64,000 nt of DNA, from positions 16,471-80,470 of the forward strand of contig NZ_ML058626.1 in assembly GCF_003635165.1 (NCBI RefSeq), in the 5' to 3' direction. The translations under genes and the position numbers were made by a program. The notes under the pieces were generated by a model. The model made no database searches. It was not told where the DNA came from and was given only the letters and a program-made list of their open reading frames with translations. Positions within the stretch are counted from its first letter, which is position 1. Each line of letters starts with the position of its first letter. Below are positions 8,975-17,549 of the stretch, in pieces. This stretch comes from Burkholderia sp. Nafp2/4-1b. Lineage in GTDB: Bacteria > Pseudomonadota > Gammaproteobacteria > Burkholderiales > Burkholderiaceae.

Positions 8975-9712
8975 ATGATGGCAGACACGGCACAATCTTC
9001 CCCTACTCAACTATTGAGAGGGCATATCCGGAATCTTCGTAGCACGAGGCGGTCCCAGGAATTTTTGTTTAGTGATGCTGATCGAACAGCAATGGGGGTA
9101 ACGGCTGTTGCAGCTGGCATTGCAGGGCTTGGCGGCGTGGCTATCGGGCTGGCCGCATCTGCGGACGATACCGCCGAGGACGCTGATTTGCTTGAGTTTG
9201 AACTCGATGGGAAGAGTATTCGTGCGTGGGTATGGGTATCCGTGTTCAAAGAGGGCGATGAAGTCGAAATTGTCGCGGAGCAATTTGGCCAGATATGGCA
9301 TGCATTTGGTATCAGACGTGTCAGGGACCGAATCGTAGCGCTACATCCACATTGCAGTCGAGGCCGATACGCGCACTATAAGGCGACGGCGCTATGGTGG
9401 ATTTTACTGACGGGCGTATTTTTACTGTGCTTTAATATTTTTGCTGTAATTGTTTTGTATTTTAGTGGTGAGAGTGATTGGCTTGGTGTGTTGAATTTGT
9501 TTTTGGGTGGCGGGGTGATAGTTGCGACCATTACGGGAATAATTTCGGTGCGTATAGGTAGAAAGATGATGAAATTCGTTCGTCTTGCAGAAGGAATTTT
9601 TTCTGGATTTGGTTGGGAAAATGAAAGGAGCATAGATTTGCCGGCGATTACAAAAAAGAGTAAGAAGCCCGGAGATCCTGGGGAGTTGGGTGTCCTGTAT
9701 TTTCGTTACTAA
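8975..9712 (+). CDS. putative membrane immunity protein, copy 3
   Basis: A 245-residue protein very close to copy 1 over its first 140 residues (MMADTAQSSPTQLLRG; GDEVEIVAEQFGQIWHAFG). It differs mainly in the two membrane segments (about 140-190), where copy 1 and this copy share little. The C-terminal tail (LPAITKKSKKPGDPG and FRY) is again conserved. Variation confined to the membrane part suggests that segment sets specificity for a particular toxin variant. It follows an orphan effector C-terminus rather than a whole effector. Confidence 0.72.
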   Translation: MMADTAQSSPTQLLRGHIRNLRSTRRSQEFLFSDADRTAMGVTAVAAGIAGLGGVAIGLAASADDTAEDADLLEFELDGKSIRAWVWVSVFKEGDEVEIVAEQFGQIWHAFGIRRVRDRIVALHPHCSRGRYAHYKATALWWILLTGVFLLCFNIFAVIVLYFSGESDWLGVLNLFLGGGVIVATITGIISVRIGRKMMKFVRLAEGIFSGFGWENERSIDLPAITKKSKKPGDPGELGVLYFRY

Positions 9713-9761
9713 TGGTAGCGCGCGAACTCGGCAGTGTTTTTTTAGTTGATGGTGAGAATTA

Positions 9762-10498
9762 ATGGCGGTATACACGGAAAAACTCTCCCCTACTCAACTA
9801 TTGAGAGGGCATATCCGGAATCTTCGTAGCACGAGGCAGTCCCAAGAGTTTTTGTTTACAGATGCTGAGCGGACATCGATGGGGGTAACGGCCGTTGCGG
9901 CTGGCCTTGCGGGGCTTGGCGGTGTGGCTGTCGGGCTGGCCGCGTCTGCGGACGATACCGCCGAGGACCCTGATCTGCTTGAATTTGAGCTGGATGGGAA
10001 GAGTATTCGCGCGTGGGTATGGGTATCCGTTTTCAAAGAGGGCGACGAAGTCGAGATTGTCGCAGAGCAATTTGGCCAGATATGGCATGCATTTGGCATC
10101 AGACGTGTCAGGGACCGAATCGTGGCGCTACATCCACATTGCAGTAGAGGCCGATATGCACACTATAAGGCGACGGCGCGATGGTGGATTTTAATATATT
10201 CGCTATTGATGTTGGTCATGATTCTTTTGGGGGTGGTCATGTCTTTCTTTGATCCTGTTGATGACTGGTTGGGGATTTTTTATATGTATGCGGGCGGGGG
10301 GCTATAGTTGCCGCTATTTTTGGCGTGATTGCATTCAACATATCCAGGAAGTTTATGGGGTTTGTTCGTCTTGCTGAAGGGATTTTTTCTGGTTTTGGTT
10401 GGGGGAATGTGAAGAACATCGATCTGCCAGCGATCACGAAAAAGAGCAAGAAGCCGGGAGATCCGGGCGCATTGGGCATCTTGTATTTCCGCTGCTAA
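9762..10498 (+). pseudogene. putative membrane immunity protein, copy 4, frameshifted
   Basis: This starts MAVYTEKLSPTQLLRG and follows copy 1 closely, but a G run at 10296-10301 is one base short. The frame ends at TAG 10305-10307 after 181 codons. Restoring one G gives an uninterrupted homologue to TAA at 10496-10498, including the second membrane segment and the conserved tail. No effector remnant precedes it; it directly follows copy 3. Either it is a pseudogene, a slipped-strand (phase-variable) state, or an assembly error. Confidence 0.8.
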
Positions 10499-10533
10499 CG
10501 GTAGTTTTCTCACTCAAGGCTGGGGCATTATCC

Positions 10534-10785
10534 ATGATGAATCTCATCCGTGTCGGCGACGAGACCGACCACGGCGGCAAGGTGATCACGGGTTCGTCGA
10601 CGATGCGTTTCGACGGTCGATTCGTTGCTCGCAAGGGGGACGAGGTAACTTGTCCCCAACACCCAGACGTCAAACCGAATTTGATCGAAGAGGGTGATGA
10701 ATCGATGACAGATAACGGTGTTCCGATTGCTCGACACGGTCACCGGGCGACCTGCGGCTGTCACCTGATTTCGAGCCTTACCTAG
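10534..10785 (+). CDS. PAAR-domain T6SS tip protein, copy 3
   Basis: An 83-residue PAAR protein nearly identical to the one at 6081, with the same start context (GGGGCATTATCC before ATGATG). It carries the intact GDEVTCPQHPD and RHGHRATCGCHLISS segments. Together with immunity copy 4 upstream and the spacer downstream it reproduces the block 5308-6415, which marks the edges of a segmental duplication. It converges on tssF. Confidence 0.88.
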   Translation: MMNLIRVGDETDHGGKVITGSSTMRFDGRFVARKGDEVTCPQHPDVKPNLIEEGDESMTDNGVPIARHGHRATCGCHLISSLT

Positions 10786-10868
10786 ACTACACGAGTTGTA
10801 GAGTGACTCGATCGTCGCGGTCTGGAGGCAAGACAATCAGGCGAGCATGATTGTGCCTGGTCGTGGCG
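10786..10868. repeat. spacer plus tssF 3' end, copy 3 (original context)
   Basis: Third copy of the module seen at 6333 and 8487. Here it runs on uninterrupted into tssF, so this is probably the ancestral arrangement from which the other two joints arose. Confidence 0.75.
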
Positions 10869-12648
10869 CGCAACGTCGAATTTCCGCGCCGGAGTTGACC
10901 GACATCACGACAAGTTGGACAAAGCTTGTCGTCGGTGCATGCACGGTGAAGAAGTGATCCATTACGCTAATGAACGCGTTCAAACTGACGGCGGCAAACG
11001 CTTGTTCGTCGACCGTCAACGTCACTTCCAAACCCTGAACGAAACTCGGCATTGGTTTTCCTGGAAGCCAGAGCTGTTTGGCCCGATGGCTCATGTTCGT
11101 CAGTCCGTCGAGCAGTTTCGCGTGTCCGGCGGATTGAGCGACGAACTGGCGGAACAGGCGTTTCAACTCCGCAAGCCCGGTGCGGGTCAATTCGAACGCG
11201 TGCGGGGCGAATTGCGTGATGAGCTGCCAAGCCGCGTCGCCTTCGCTCGACAATCGCGCGACTTCTGTCGGTGCGTCCAGCATCACGATGCGCGAAACCA
11301 TCGTTCCCTGTTCGTTTACCAGATCACCATTCTCGGCGCCGGCCCGCATCGTGCGAGGGAAATTGCCATTCGAGCAGGTGACATCTGCCGTTATCTGTTC
11401 GATTCCGGTGTCGGCCGCCGGGCGGCCGTCGAGTTCGACCAAGCTGAGCGCGGTTTCTTTCTTTCCCGATGGCGAGGCCGCGTTATGGTGCATGAGAACC
11501 CAATAGGGGCCCGCTGGTTTGCCGGAACTGCCGTGCATGAGCGACACGAACGGATGGATGATGTTCGCTCTGGAACTGCCTGTCGTGGCACGGACCGACT
11601 CGACGGACCAAACTTCGACACCCGCAACGTCCGTATTCTGGGACGGCATGGGGTACGTGTTCGTGACCGGATTTCGCTTGAGCGGCAGCGACGTAAGCCG
11701 GAACAGGTTGACGATGGGCGTGCAAAAGAGCCTCAGATGGTCCGCCGCCAGACTTTTTAGTCGCTGTGCCTTCCACGAATCGGGATGAACGCCGCAAATG
11801 GCGAGATGCAAGGTAAGTTGCTGGCTGGAGCCCGCCGTATGTGCGAGCGCGGCGAGGTCGATGTCAACGAAATCGAATTTCTTCGGAAACGCAAAATACT
11901 CGCTCAGTAGCCGCAGGGCTGGCGGCCCGTCGTCTTCGTCGAGCAGTTTCTCGGCCTCATCGTAGCCGGCGGCAGCGAGCGGCAGTGTGGTCAGCGTTGA
12001 CCAGCGACGTTCGGCGTTTTCGACGAAGGCGGCTGCCGTGTGCATCGTCATCGTATCCATTGCCGCCCCGACGACTTCGCGAGGGCCGTTGACGTGGATG
12101 CGCAACGGGCTGGGGACGGCTTCGAGACGAAAGTCGGGGCGGGCAACCGCAAAAGTGATCGAGAGCAGACCGGTTGTGCCGGCGGGCAGGACGACGTCGG
12201 AGGGAACCGCGGTTGCCGGGGCGTAGCGCGCAGCCGAAATCCGCACGGGTGCTAGCGTTACGTCATATCCGGTTCGGAAAAGGCAGCCTTCCGTTTTGCT
12301 CGCCAGTTCTGTACCGCGAGCAATGAGCGATGGCTCAGTGAGCTTCTCGAACATGTCCGAGATATCGAACTGGGCGATTGCGCACGCAGGAATCGTTCGA
12401 AGATGCTGGGGATACAGCATGCCGAGGAGGGCTTCGGCGAATTCCGGATAGTTGTCGTCGAGCCGACTTCCTATGTCCGCAGCGAGGAGAGCGAACGATT
12501 GCAGCATCCGTTCGACGTGGGGATCTTCGGAGCGGTCGCCGGAAATCCCGAGACGAACGGCAATTTTGGGATAGCGTGTTGCAAACGTTGCAACTGACCG
12601 GCGCAGTAGTGAAAGTTCTCGTTCGTAATGCGGAAGCAGATGATCCAT
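10837..12648 (-). CDS. tssF: TssF (ImpG/VasA) T6SS baseplate protein, orphan
   Basis: A 603-residue TssF, a component of the T6SS baseplate wedge with TssE, TssG and TssK. The start at 12648 gives the classic N-terminus MDHLLPHYERELSLLRR, then PHVERMLQSFALLAADI and DDNYPEFAEALLGMLYPQ. The C-terminal pattern FFTVHAPTTSFVQLV and IRRCAPRPGT is also typical, so the protein looks complete. The open frame continues upstream of 12648 but carries no recognisable domain. No tssE, tssG or other structural T6SS gene is visible on either side. It is either a stranded copy beside a vgrG island or a part serving a distant T6SS cluster. Confidence 0.88.
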   Translation of the reverse strand: MDHLLPHYERELSLLRRSVATFATRYPKIAVRLGISGDRSEDPHVERMLQSFALLAADIGSRLDDNYPEFAEALLGMLYPQHLRTIPACAIAQFDISDMFEKLTEPSLIARGTELASKTEGCLFRTGYDVTLAPVRISAARYAPATAVPSDVVLPAGTTGLLSITFAVARPDFRLEAVPSPLRIHVNGPREVVGAAMDTMTMHTAAAFVENAERRWSTLTTLPLAAAGYDEAEKLLDEDDGPPALRLLSEYFAFPKKFDFVDIDLAALAHTAGSSQQLTLHLAICGVHPDSWKAQRLKSLAADHLRLFCTPIVNLFRLTSLPLKRNPVTNTYPMPSQNTDVAGVEVWSVESVRATTGSSRANIIHPFVSLMHGSSGKPAGPYWVLMHHNAASPSGKKETALSLVELDGRPAADTGIEQITADVTCSNGNFPRTMRAGAENGDLVNEQGTMVSRIVMLDAPTEVARLSSEGDAAWQLITQFAPHAFELTRTGLAELKRLFRQFVAQSAGHAKLLDGLTNMSHRAKQLWLPGKPMPSFVQGLEVTLTVDEQAFAAVSLNAFISVMDHFFTVHAPTTSFVQLVVMSVNSGAEIRRCAPRPGTIMLA

Positions 12649-12831
12649 CGCGTGAAATAATGAACCGGCCGGACCGTAAAATTCCAAGTCCTCGTCTGGC
12701 GCAGTTGCGCTGAATAGTGTCGAGCACGCTAACGTTTGACGTTGCCATGATAACCGCTTAACCGAGAGCGGACCGGCCAACCTTTCATATGATCCCATCC
12801 CGACGAATTTTGTCTCCGTACGACGTGCCGG

Positions 12832-13072
12832 GTGCTCGGCGGGCATCGCAGCGGCTATTACGTCTGGCAACGCGAGGCGACCGGTTCGCGTGCGCGCGAG
12901 GATGATCGGCCTGCTAGCTCTGATCAACCATCATTGGCTGGCCAGCGGCGGCGTATACGATTATCGCAAGATCACGGTCGATCTGTGCGAATCAAGCGAA
13001 GCGTGCAGCCGCCACCGTGTGCATCGGCTGATGAATCGCGAAGCCGACTCGATCGGCTTGAACGCAAAGTAG
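12832..13072 (+). mobile_element. IS3-family transposase (OrfB) fragment
   Basis: Two adjacent frames together spell part of an IS3-type OrfB. The first is GHRSGYYVWQREATGSRARED, shortened here to its recognisable core SGYYVWQREATGSRA, in the frame of 12832. The second is LLALINHHWLASGGVYDYRK through EACSRHRVHRLM in the frame of 12890. The frame changes near 12900. No inverted repeats or DDE catalytic core remain, so the element is dead. Confidence 0.7.
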
Positions 13073-13090
13073 CGAGGCACGGCTGCACAC

Positions 13091-13240
13091 GATCCGCGCG
13101 GTGAATGGCCGTGGTACGCATGGAACAACCTGCCGCAGGCGCTCGGCGTGCCGCGGCCGCGGCCGCATTTCAGCCAGTACCGCCAGTTCGTGCAGGCCGC
13201 GGTCTACGACCACGGCATCGCGCTCGGCCGCCGATCGCTA
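13091..13240 (+). pseudogene. LysR-type regulator fragment
   Basis: In one frame from 13091 the sequence reads DPRGEWPWYAWNNLPQALGV and then HFSQYRQFVQAAVYDHGIAL. This matches the effector-binding domain of GcvA-like LysR regulators (a conserved W..W pair, then F.QY...VQAA..G.G.AL). About 50 codons survive, without the DNA-binding domain. Confidence 0.55.
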
Positions 13241-13314
13241 CGCAATTTTCCAGAACCGCGACGTGTGCAACGAATTCGATATCGCGGTGTGAGTAACTGG
13301 CTGATCGACTGGGT

Positions 13315-13425
13315 CAGTATGCCGCTGCCGTCGAACAGGCGAGTGCCGCCGCGAGCGCGCTCGCGCAGCAGGCGAGTTCGATGCAGACGGCGATGTCGGT
13401 GTTTCGGGTTGCGTGGGCGGGGTGA
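13315..13425 (+). pseudogene. methyl-accepting chemotaxis protein C-terminal fragment
   Basis: The frame starting at 13315 reads QYAAAVEQASAAASALAQQA and then SSMQTAMSVFRV before a stop at 13423. An Ala-rich coiled-coil end followed by a V.VFR tail is the usual C-terminus of chemotaxis receptors. The rest of the gene is absent. Confidence 0.55.
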
Positions 13426-13610
13426 CTTCGGCAGTAGCGGGGCGACGACGACACGAACGCATGCATCAGCTCGCGCAGTGGCTGGCGATGTGTCGTCCGC
13501 ATCGTCACAGACCTGTGCGATGATGCGCGGCGCCGCAGTTTTCACCACGCACCACTGACGCAGCGCCTGCGTGCGGGCCGCTGCCGATCGTCGTCATATC
13601 CGGAGGCCCG

Positions 13611-14435
13611 ATGCCTACTCGAATCGTTCATGGCAATACGCTGCATTACCAGGATCACGGCACCGGCTTTCCGGTGCTGCTCGGGCACAGCTACCTGTGG
13701 GATGCAGCGATGTGGGCGCCGCAGATCGATGCATTGTCGCGCCGCTATCGCGTGATCGTGCCGGACCTGTGGGGGCATGGCGGGTCGGGCCCGTTGCCGG
13801 ACGCCACGCAAACGCTCGACGATCTCGCCGCGCACGCGAGCGCATTGCTCGATGCGCTGGAGATCGAGCAGTGCGCGGTCGTCGGACTCAGCGTCGGCGG
13901 GATGTGGGGCGCGCGACTCGCGTTGCGCGAACCCCGGCGCGTGCGCTCGCTCGTGCTGATGGATGCGTCGCTCGAGGCCGAACCCGACGCGACGCGCCTG
14001 CGCTACTTCGGGATGCTCGATGCGATTGCTGCCGCCGGTTCGATCGTGCCGCCGCTGCTCGATGCGATCGTGCCGCTGTTCTTCCGGCCGGACGTGAACC
14101 TGGCCGACCCGGTGCCGAGCGCGTTTCGCGCCGCGCTCGCGAGCCTGCCGGCCGACCGGCTGCGAGAATCGATCGTGCCGCTCGGCCGGCTGATCTTCGG
14201 GCGGCCGGACACGCTCGCCGCGCTTGCGGAACTCGATGCGGAGCGCACGCTGCTGATGTGCGGCGCGGGCGACATGGCGCGCCCGCCGTCGGAGACGGTG
14301 AAGATGGCGAGCGTGATCGGCTGCCGTCATGCACTGGTGCCGGACGCCGGCCACATCTCGAACCTGGAAAATCCCGCGTTCGTCACGCGCGCGCTGCTCG
14401 ACTGGTTCGACGAGCAGCAGCTCGCGGCGCGCTGA
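13611..14435 (+). CDS. alpha/beta-fold hydrolase
   Basis: A 274-residue alpha/beta hydrolase. The oxyanion region is LLGHSYLWDAAMWAPQ, the nucleophile elbow is GLSVGGMWG near residue 92, and the catalytic histidine is in PDAGHISNLENP near 255. These match 3-oxoadipate enol-lactonase/haloperoxidase-like esterases in general layout. The substrate cannot be read from sequence. The protein is cytoplasmic, with no signal peptide. It is transcribed towards the MFS transporter on the other strand, so the two are not an operon. Confidence 0.85.
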   Translation: MPTRIVHGNTLHYQDHGTGFPVLLGHSYLWDAAMWAPQIDALSRRYRVIVPDLWGHGGSGPLPDATQTLDDLAAHASALLDALEIEQCAVVGLSVGGMWGARLALREPRRVRSLVLMDASLEAEPDATRLRYFGMLDAIAAAGSIVPPLLDAIVPLFFRPDVNLADPVPSAFRAALASLPADRLRESIVPLGRLIFGRPDTLAALAELDAERTLLMCGAGDMARPPSETVKMASVIGCRHALVPDAGHISNLENPAFVTRALLDWFDEQQLAAR

Positions 14436-14509
14436 CGGTCACGTGGTGCGATGCCGGCGGCGGGTGCCGCGCGGCGTCGCATGACGATGCTATAGCGCTA
14501 CAGCGGGCG

Positions 14510-15979
14510 TTACGCGCGTTCTCCGACCGGCGCGAACTTGCGCTCGCGCACGCGACCCTCGTCCGCACCGGGGCGAATCAGGTCCTGCGCCTCCGCGCGG
14601 CTGGCCACGCACGGCGCGGAGCCGGGCAGCGGCCGCCGGGCCGATTCGCGCAGCGCGAGCACCGACACGATGCCGATGAACGACGCGCCCATCAGGTAGT
14701 AGGCCGGCATCATCAGGTCGCCGGTGCGATCGACGAGCCACGCGGTGACGAGCGGCGTCGTGCCGCCGAACAACGAAACCGACACGTTGAAGCCGATTGC
14801 GAGCGCGCCATAGCGAATCCGCGTCGGGAAGAGCGCGGGCAGCGCCGACGGCATCACGCCGGTGAAGGTCGACAGCAGCGTGCCGTAGATCAGCATCCCG
14901 CCGAACACGGCCGCCGTCCCGCCGGTGCGGATCAGCAGCAGTGCGGGCACCGACAGCACCAGCAGGCCGACGCAGCCGAACATCATCACCGGCTTGCGGC
15001 CGAGCCGATCCGACAGATGGCCCGCGTAGAGCGTCATCGGCATCATCAGCACCATCACGAGCAGCACCATGAAGAGGCCGTGCGTTTCGTTGAAGTGCAG
15101 CGTTGCCGACAGATAGTTCGGCAGGTACGACAGCGCCATGTAGTCGGTCACGTTGAAGATCAGCACGAGGCCGACGCACTGCAGCAGCGGCTTCCACTGC
15201 TCGATGAGCAGCGTGCCGAACGATTGCTTCGGGCGCGCCCGTTCGTCCGCTTCGCGCGCTTCGGCTTCCTTCCTGAACGCGGGCGTTTCCTCGAGCTTGA
15301 GTCGCACGTACAGGCCGACGAGGCCAAGCGGACCGGCGATGAAGAACGGCACGCGCCAGCCCCACGACAACAGCGCCTCCTGCGACAGCGTGGCCGTCAG
15401 CACCGCGACGGTGGCCGCGCCGAGCGTGTAGCCGATCAGCGTGCCGAACTCGAGAAAGCTGCCCATGAAGCCGCGGCGCTTGTCGGTCGCGAACTCGGCG
15501 ATGAAGGTCGCGGCGCCGCCGTATTCACCGCCGGTCGAGAAGCCCTGCACGAGGCGGGCGACCAGCAGCAGGATAGGCGCCATGATGCCGATCGACGCGT
15601 AACTGGGAATCAGGCCGATCGCGAAGGTGCCGACGGCCATCATGATCATCGTGGCCGCCAGCACGCGCTGGCGGCCGATGCGATCGCCGAGCGGGCCGAA
15701 CACCATGCCGCCGAGCGGGCGCACGAGAAACGCGGCCGCGAACGTGCCGAAGGTCGCGAGCAGTTGCGCGGACGGGTTGCTGGACGGGAAGAACACCTTG
15801 CCGAGCGTGACGGCGATATAGCTGTAGACGCCGAAATCGAACCATTCCATCGCGTTGCCGAACGCCATGGCGCCGACCGCGCGCTTCAGCACGGCAGGAT
15901 CGACGATCGTGATGTCGTCCAGCTTGAGGGCCTTGCGCGAAGAGCGGGCTTTCGCGGGGTGCGCTTGCAATGAACTCAA
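14510..15979 (-). CDS. MFS metabolite/proton symporter (ProP/ShiA family)
   Basis: A 489-residue, 12-helix MFS transporter of the metabolite:H+ symporter family. Signatures include AMAFGNAMEWFDFGVYSYIA at the first helix, GDRIGRQRVLA in the 2-3 loop, LVQGFSTGGEYGGAATF in helix 4-5 and HLSDRLGRKPVMMFG in the second half. Relatives carry proline/betaine, shikimate, citrate or ketoglutarate; the substrate is unknown here. No ATG precedes the first helix in a plausible place. The TTG at 15979 has an AGGAG six bases upstream and gives a normal short N-terminus, so I chose it. The longer open frame to 16249 has the character of noncoding sequence. Confidence 0.85.
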   Translation of the reverse strand: MSSLQAHPAKARSSRKALKLDDITIVDPAVLKRAVGAMAFGNAMEWFDFGVYSYIAVTLGKVFFPSSNPSAQLLATFGTFAAAFLVRPLGGMVFGPLGDRIGRQRVLAATMIMMAVGTFAIGLIPSYASIGIMAPILLLVARLVQGFSTGGEYGGAATFIAEFATDKRRGFMGSFLEFGTLIGYTLGAATVAVLTATLSQEALLSWGWRVPFFIAGPLGLVGLYVRLKLEETPAFRKEAEAREADERARPKQSFGTLLIEQWKPLLQCVGLVLIFNVTDYMALSYLPNYLSATLHFNETHGLFMVLLVMVLMMPMTLYAGHLSDRLGRKPVMMFGCVGLLVLSVPALLLIRTGGTAAVFGGMLIYGTLLSTFTGVMPSALPALFPTRIRYGALAIGFNVSVSLFGGTTPLVTAWLVDRTGDLMMPAYYLMGASFIGIVSVLALRESARRPLPGSAPCVASRAEAQDLIRPGADEGRVRERKFAPVGERA

Positions 15980-16445
15980 TGAACGCTCCTGGAAGGGCCT
16001 TCGCGGCTGGCCGAGCGAGTGCGCGGCGGCGCGGGCGCGGGGCCGTCGGGGACGAAGGCGGTTGTCTCGGGACTGCCGTGACGTCGGTGGCGCGGCGCGC
16101 GGCACACGACACCCGGCAAGTGTGTGTTGGTGTGAAGCAGTGTAGAGAAACGGGGAGAGCGGACTATCGGTCATGCGCCCGGAAATCGGTCGTAAACGAC
16201 ACGGATGTCGCAGGCGGCCAACTCGCGCCGCAACGCGTGGGGGGTGCATGGCGGTACGGGTTGCGCCAGCGGTGGTCTATACCGGATTCATGACGTGGAC
16301 GGATGCAGCGTCGTGGGACCGCACGGACGCGCAGGGCGCGCGCAGCGTTGCGGGCGCATTCATACGTGGTGAAGATCGTGCCGAATCCGGCTGCGTCGTT
16401 GCATGCCGGATTCGGTGAAGGATCATTCGGACTACGAATACACAA

Positions 16446-16476
16446 GGGCGGTGGCTCGATGCCGAAGCCGCCGCCC
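16446..16476 (-). terminator. probable terminator of the porin gene
   Basis: GGGCGGTGGCT (16446-16456) pairs with AGCCGCCGCCC (16466-16476), 11 pairs with one G-T. In minus-strand reading it lies just after the porin stop and is followed by TTGTGTATT. Confidence 0.5.
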
Positions 16477-16481
16477 GCGCG

Positions 16482-17549
16482 TCAGAACAGGTGGCGGATC
16501 CCGAGGTTCGCGCCGACGGTCGTCCCGGTGACCGCATACAGCGCGTTGGTGATGCCGAGCCCCGTGTTCATCGCGCCGTGGTTGTTGACCATCGCGACCT
16601 GCGCGTACAGCGCAGTCGCCTTCGACAGGCTATAGGTCGTGCCGATCGCCGCGAGCAGCGAATGATTGGCCGTATCGTTGCGATCGCTGGTGAACCAGAC
16701 ACCGCCGTTCAGGTCGACGGCCGGCGTCGCCTGGTAGTCGACGCCGCCGCCGTACACGTTGTTGCTGAACGAGCCGCCGACCTTGTAGCTCGCGAACGAC
16801 GCCTTCGCGGTGACTGCGCCGAACCGGTACGCCGCGCCGATCGTGCGCCCGACGAACGCGACGGTGCTCGGAGTCGGCGTCGGGTTAGTGCCGTCGTTGC
16901 CGTCATAGAACGCGGCGTTGATCATGAAGCCGCCATGCTCGTACTTGAGGCTCGCCGAATACTGGCGGCCGGCCTGGAAGTCGCCGGCCTTGCCGCCGAA
17001 CGCGAACATCGCGCTGCCGGTGAGGCCGGCGATGGTCGGGCTCGTATATGACACGGCGTTCGGGTTGAACAGGCCCGTCACGAGCACGTTATCGACGTAG
17101 TTGATCAGCCCGCTGCCGAAGTGCGAGAAGCTGCGCGGATCCGAATCGAAGATCGCGAGCAGGAACGGCGAATATTGCACGCCGGCCTTGACCGTGCCGA
17201 GTCCGCCGTCGAGCCCGATCCACGCCTGGCGGCCGAAGAAGTTGCCGTTCGAATGGGCGAACGCGCCGTTGGTGACGGCAAAGCCGCTTTCGAGCTGGAA
17301 CTTCGCTTTCAGGCCGCCGCCGAGATCCTCGGTGCCGGTCATCCCGAACGTCGTCGGCGTCATGCCGGTGTCGGCCATTGAGAACTGGTGGCCGGCGTTC
17401 GCGCCCGTGGCCGAGTCGAGCGTCTTGCTCGTGTACAGCACTGCGGCGTCGAGGTTGCCGTACAGCGTCACGCTGCTCTGCGCGAAGCCGCTGGTACTGG
17501 CCAGCGCGCCTGCCAGCGCCGCGCAACCGATCACGATTTGGCTTTTCAT
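16482..17549 (-). CDS. Gram-negative porin (Burkholderia OmpC-like)
   Basis: A 355-residue outer membrane porin. The signal peptide MKSQIVIGCAALAGALASTSG ends at FAQ, and the mature chain starts SSVTLYGNLDAAV, the hallmark of betaproteobacterial general porins. Others are FGRQAWIGLDGGLGTVKAG, the loop-3-like SPFLLAIFDSDPRS and the C-terminal GANLGIRHLF ending in phenylalanine. The start at 17549 has GGAGA seven bases upstream. It probably forms a trimeric 16-strand channel for small hydrophilic solutes. A stem-loop follows the stop. Its neighbours are a transporter and the PQQ genes, so it may help uptake of their substrates, but that is conjecture. Confidence 0.93.
   Translation of the reverse strand: MKSQIVIGCAALAGALASTSGFAQSSVTLYGNLDAAVLYTSKTLDSATGANAGHQFSMADTGMTPTTFGMTGTEDLGGGLKAKFQLESGFAVTNGAFAHSNGNFFGRQAWIGLDGGLGTVKAGVQYSPFLLAIFDSDPRSFSHFGSGLINYVDNVLVTGLFNPNAVSYTSPTIAGLTGSAMFAFGGKAGDFQAGRQYSASLKYEHGGFMINAAFYDGNDGTNPTPTPSTVAFVGRTIGAAYRFGAVTAKASFASYKVGGSFSNNVYGGGVDYQATPAVDLNGGVWFTSDRNDTANHSLLAAIGTTYSLSKATALYAQVAMVNNHGAMNTGLGITNALYAVTGTTVGANLGIRHLF

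Larger units (their letters stand above)
12649..13610. other. decayed intergenic region
   Basis: No intact gene is seen. The stretch contains fragments of at least three unrelated genes, listed separately: an IS3-type transposase, a LysR regulator and a chemotaxis receptor. The remainder shows nothing recognisable. Confidence 0.6.

Noticed and set aside
5308..10868. CRISPR-like repeats
   Set aside because: The repeated pieces are whole genes and an 80-base spacer linked to paralogues, not short regularly spaced repeats.
12335..12748. 137-codon minus-strand frame overlapping the start of tssF (MATSNVSVLDTIQ)
   Set aside because: It considerably overlaps tssF in another frame and matches no T6SS component I know; a tssE remnant was considered but not supported.
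13571..15973. 800-codon plus-strand frame across the hydrolase and MFS genes
   Set aside because: It crosses two genes on opposite strands and its translation is low-complexity Arg/Ala/His sequence, typical of shadow coding.
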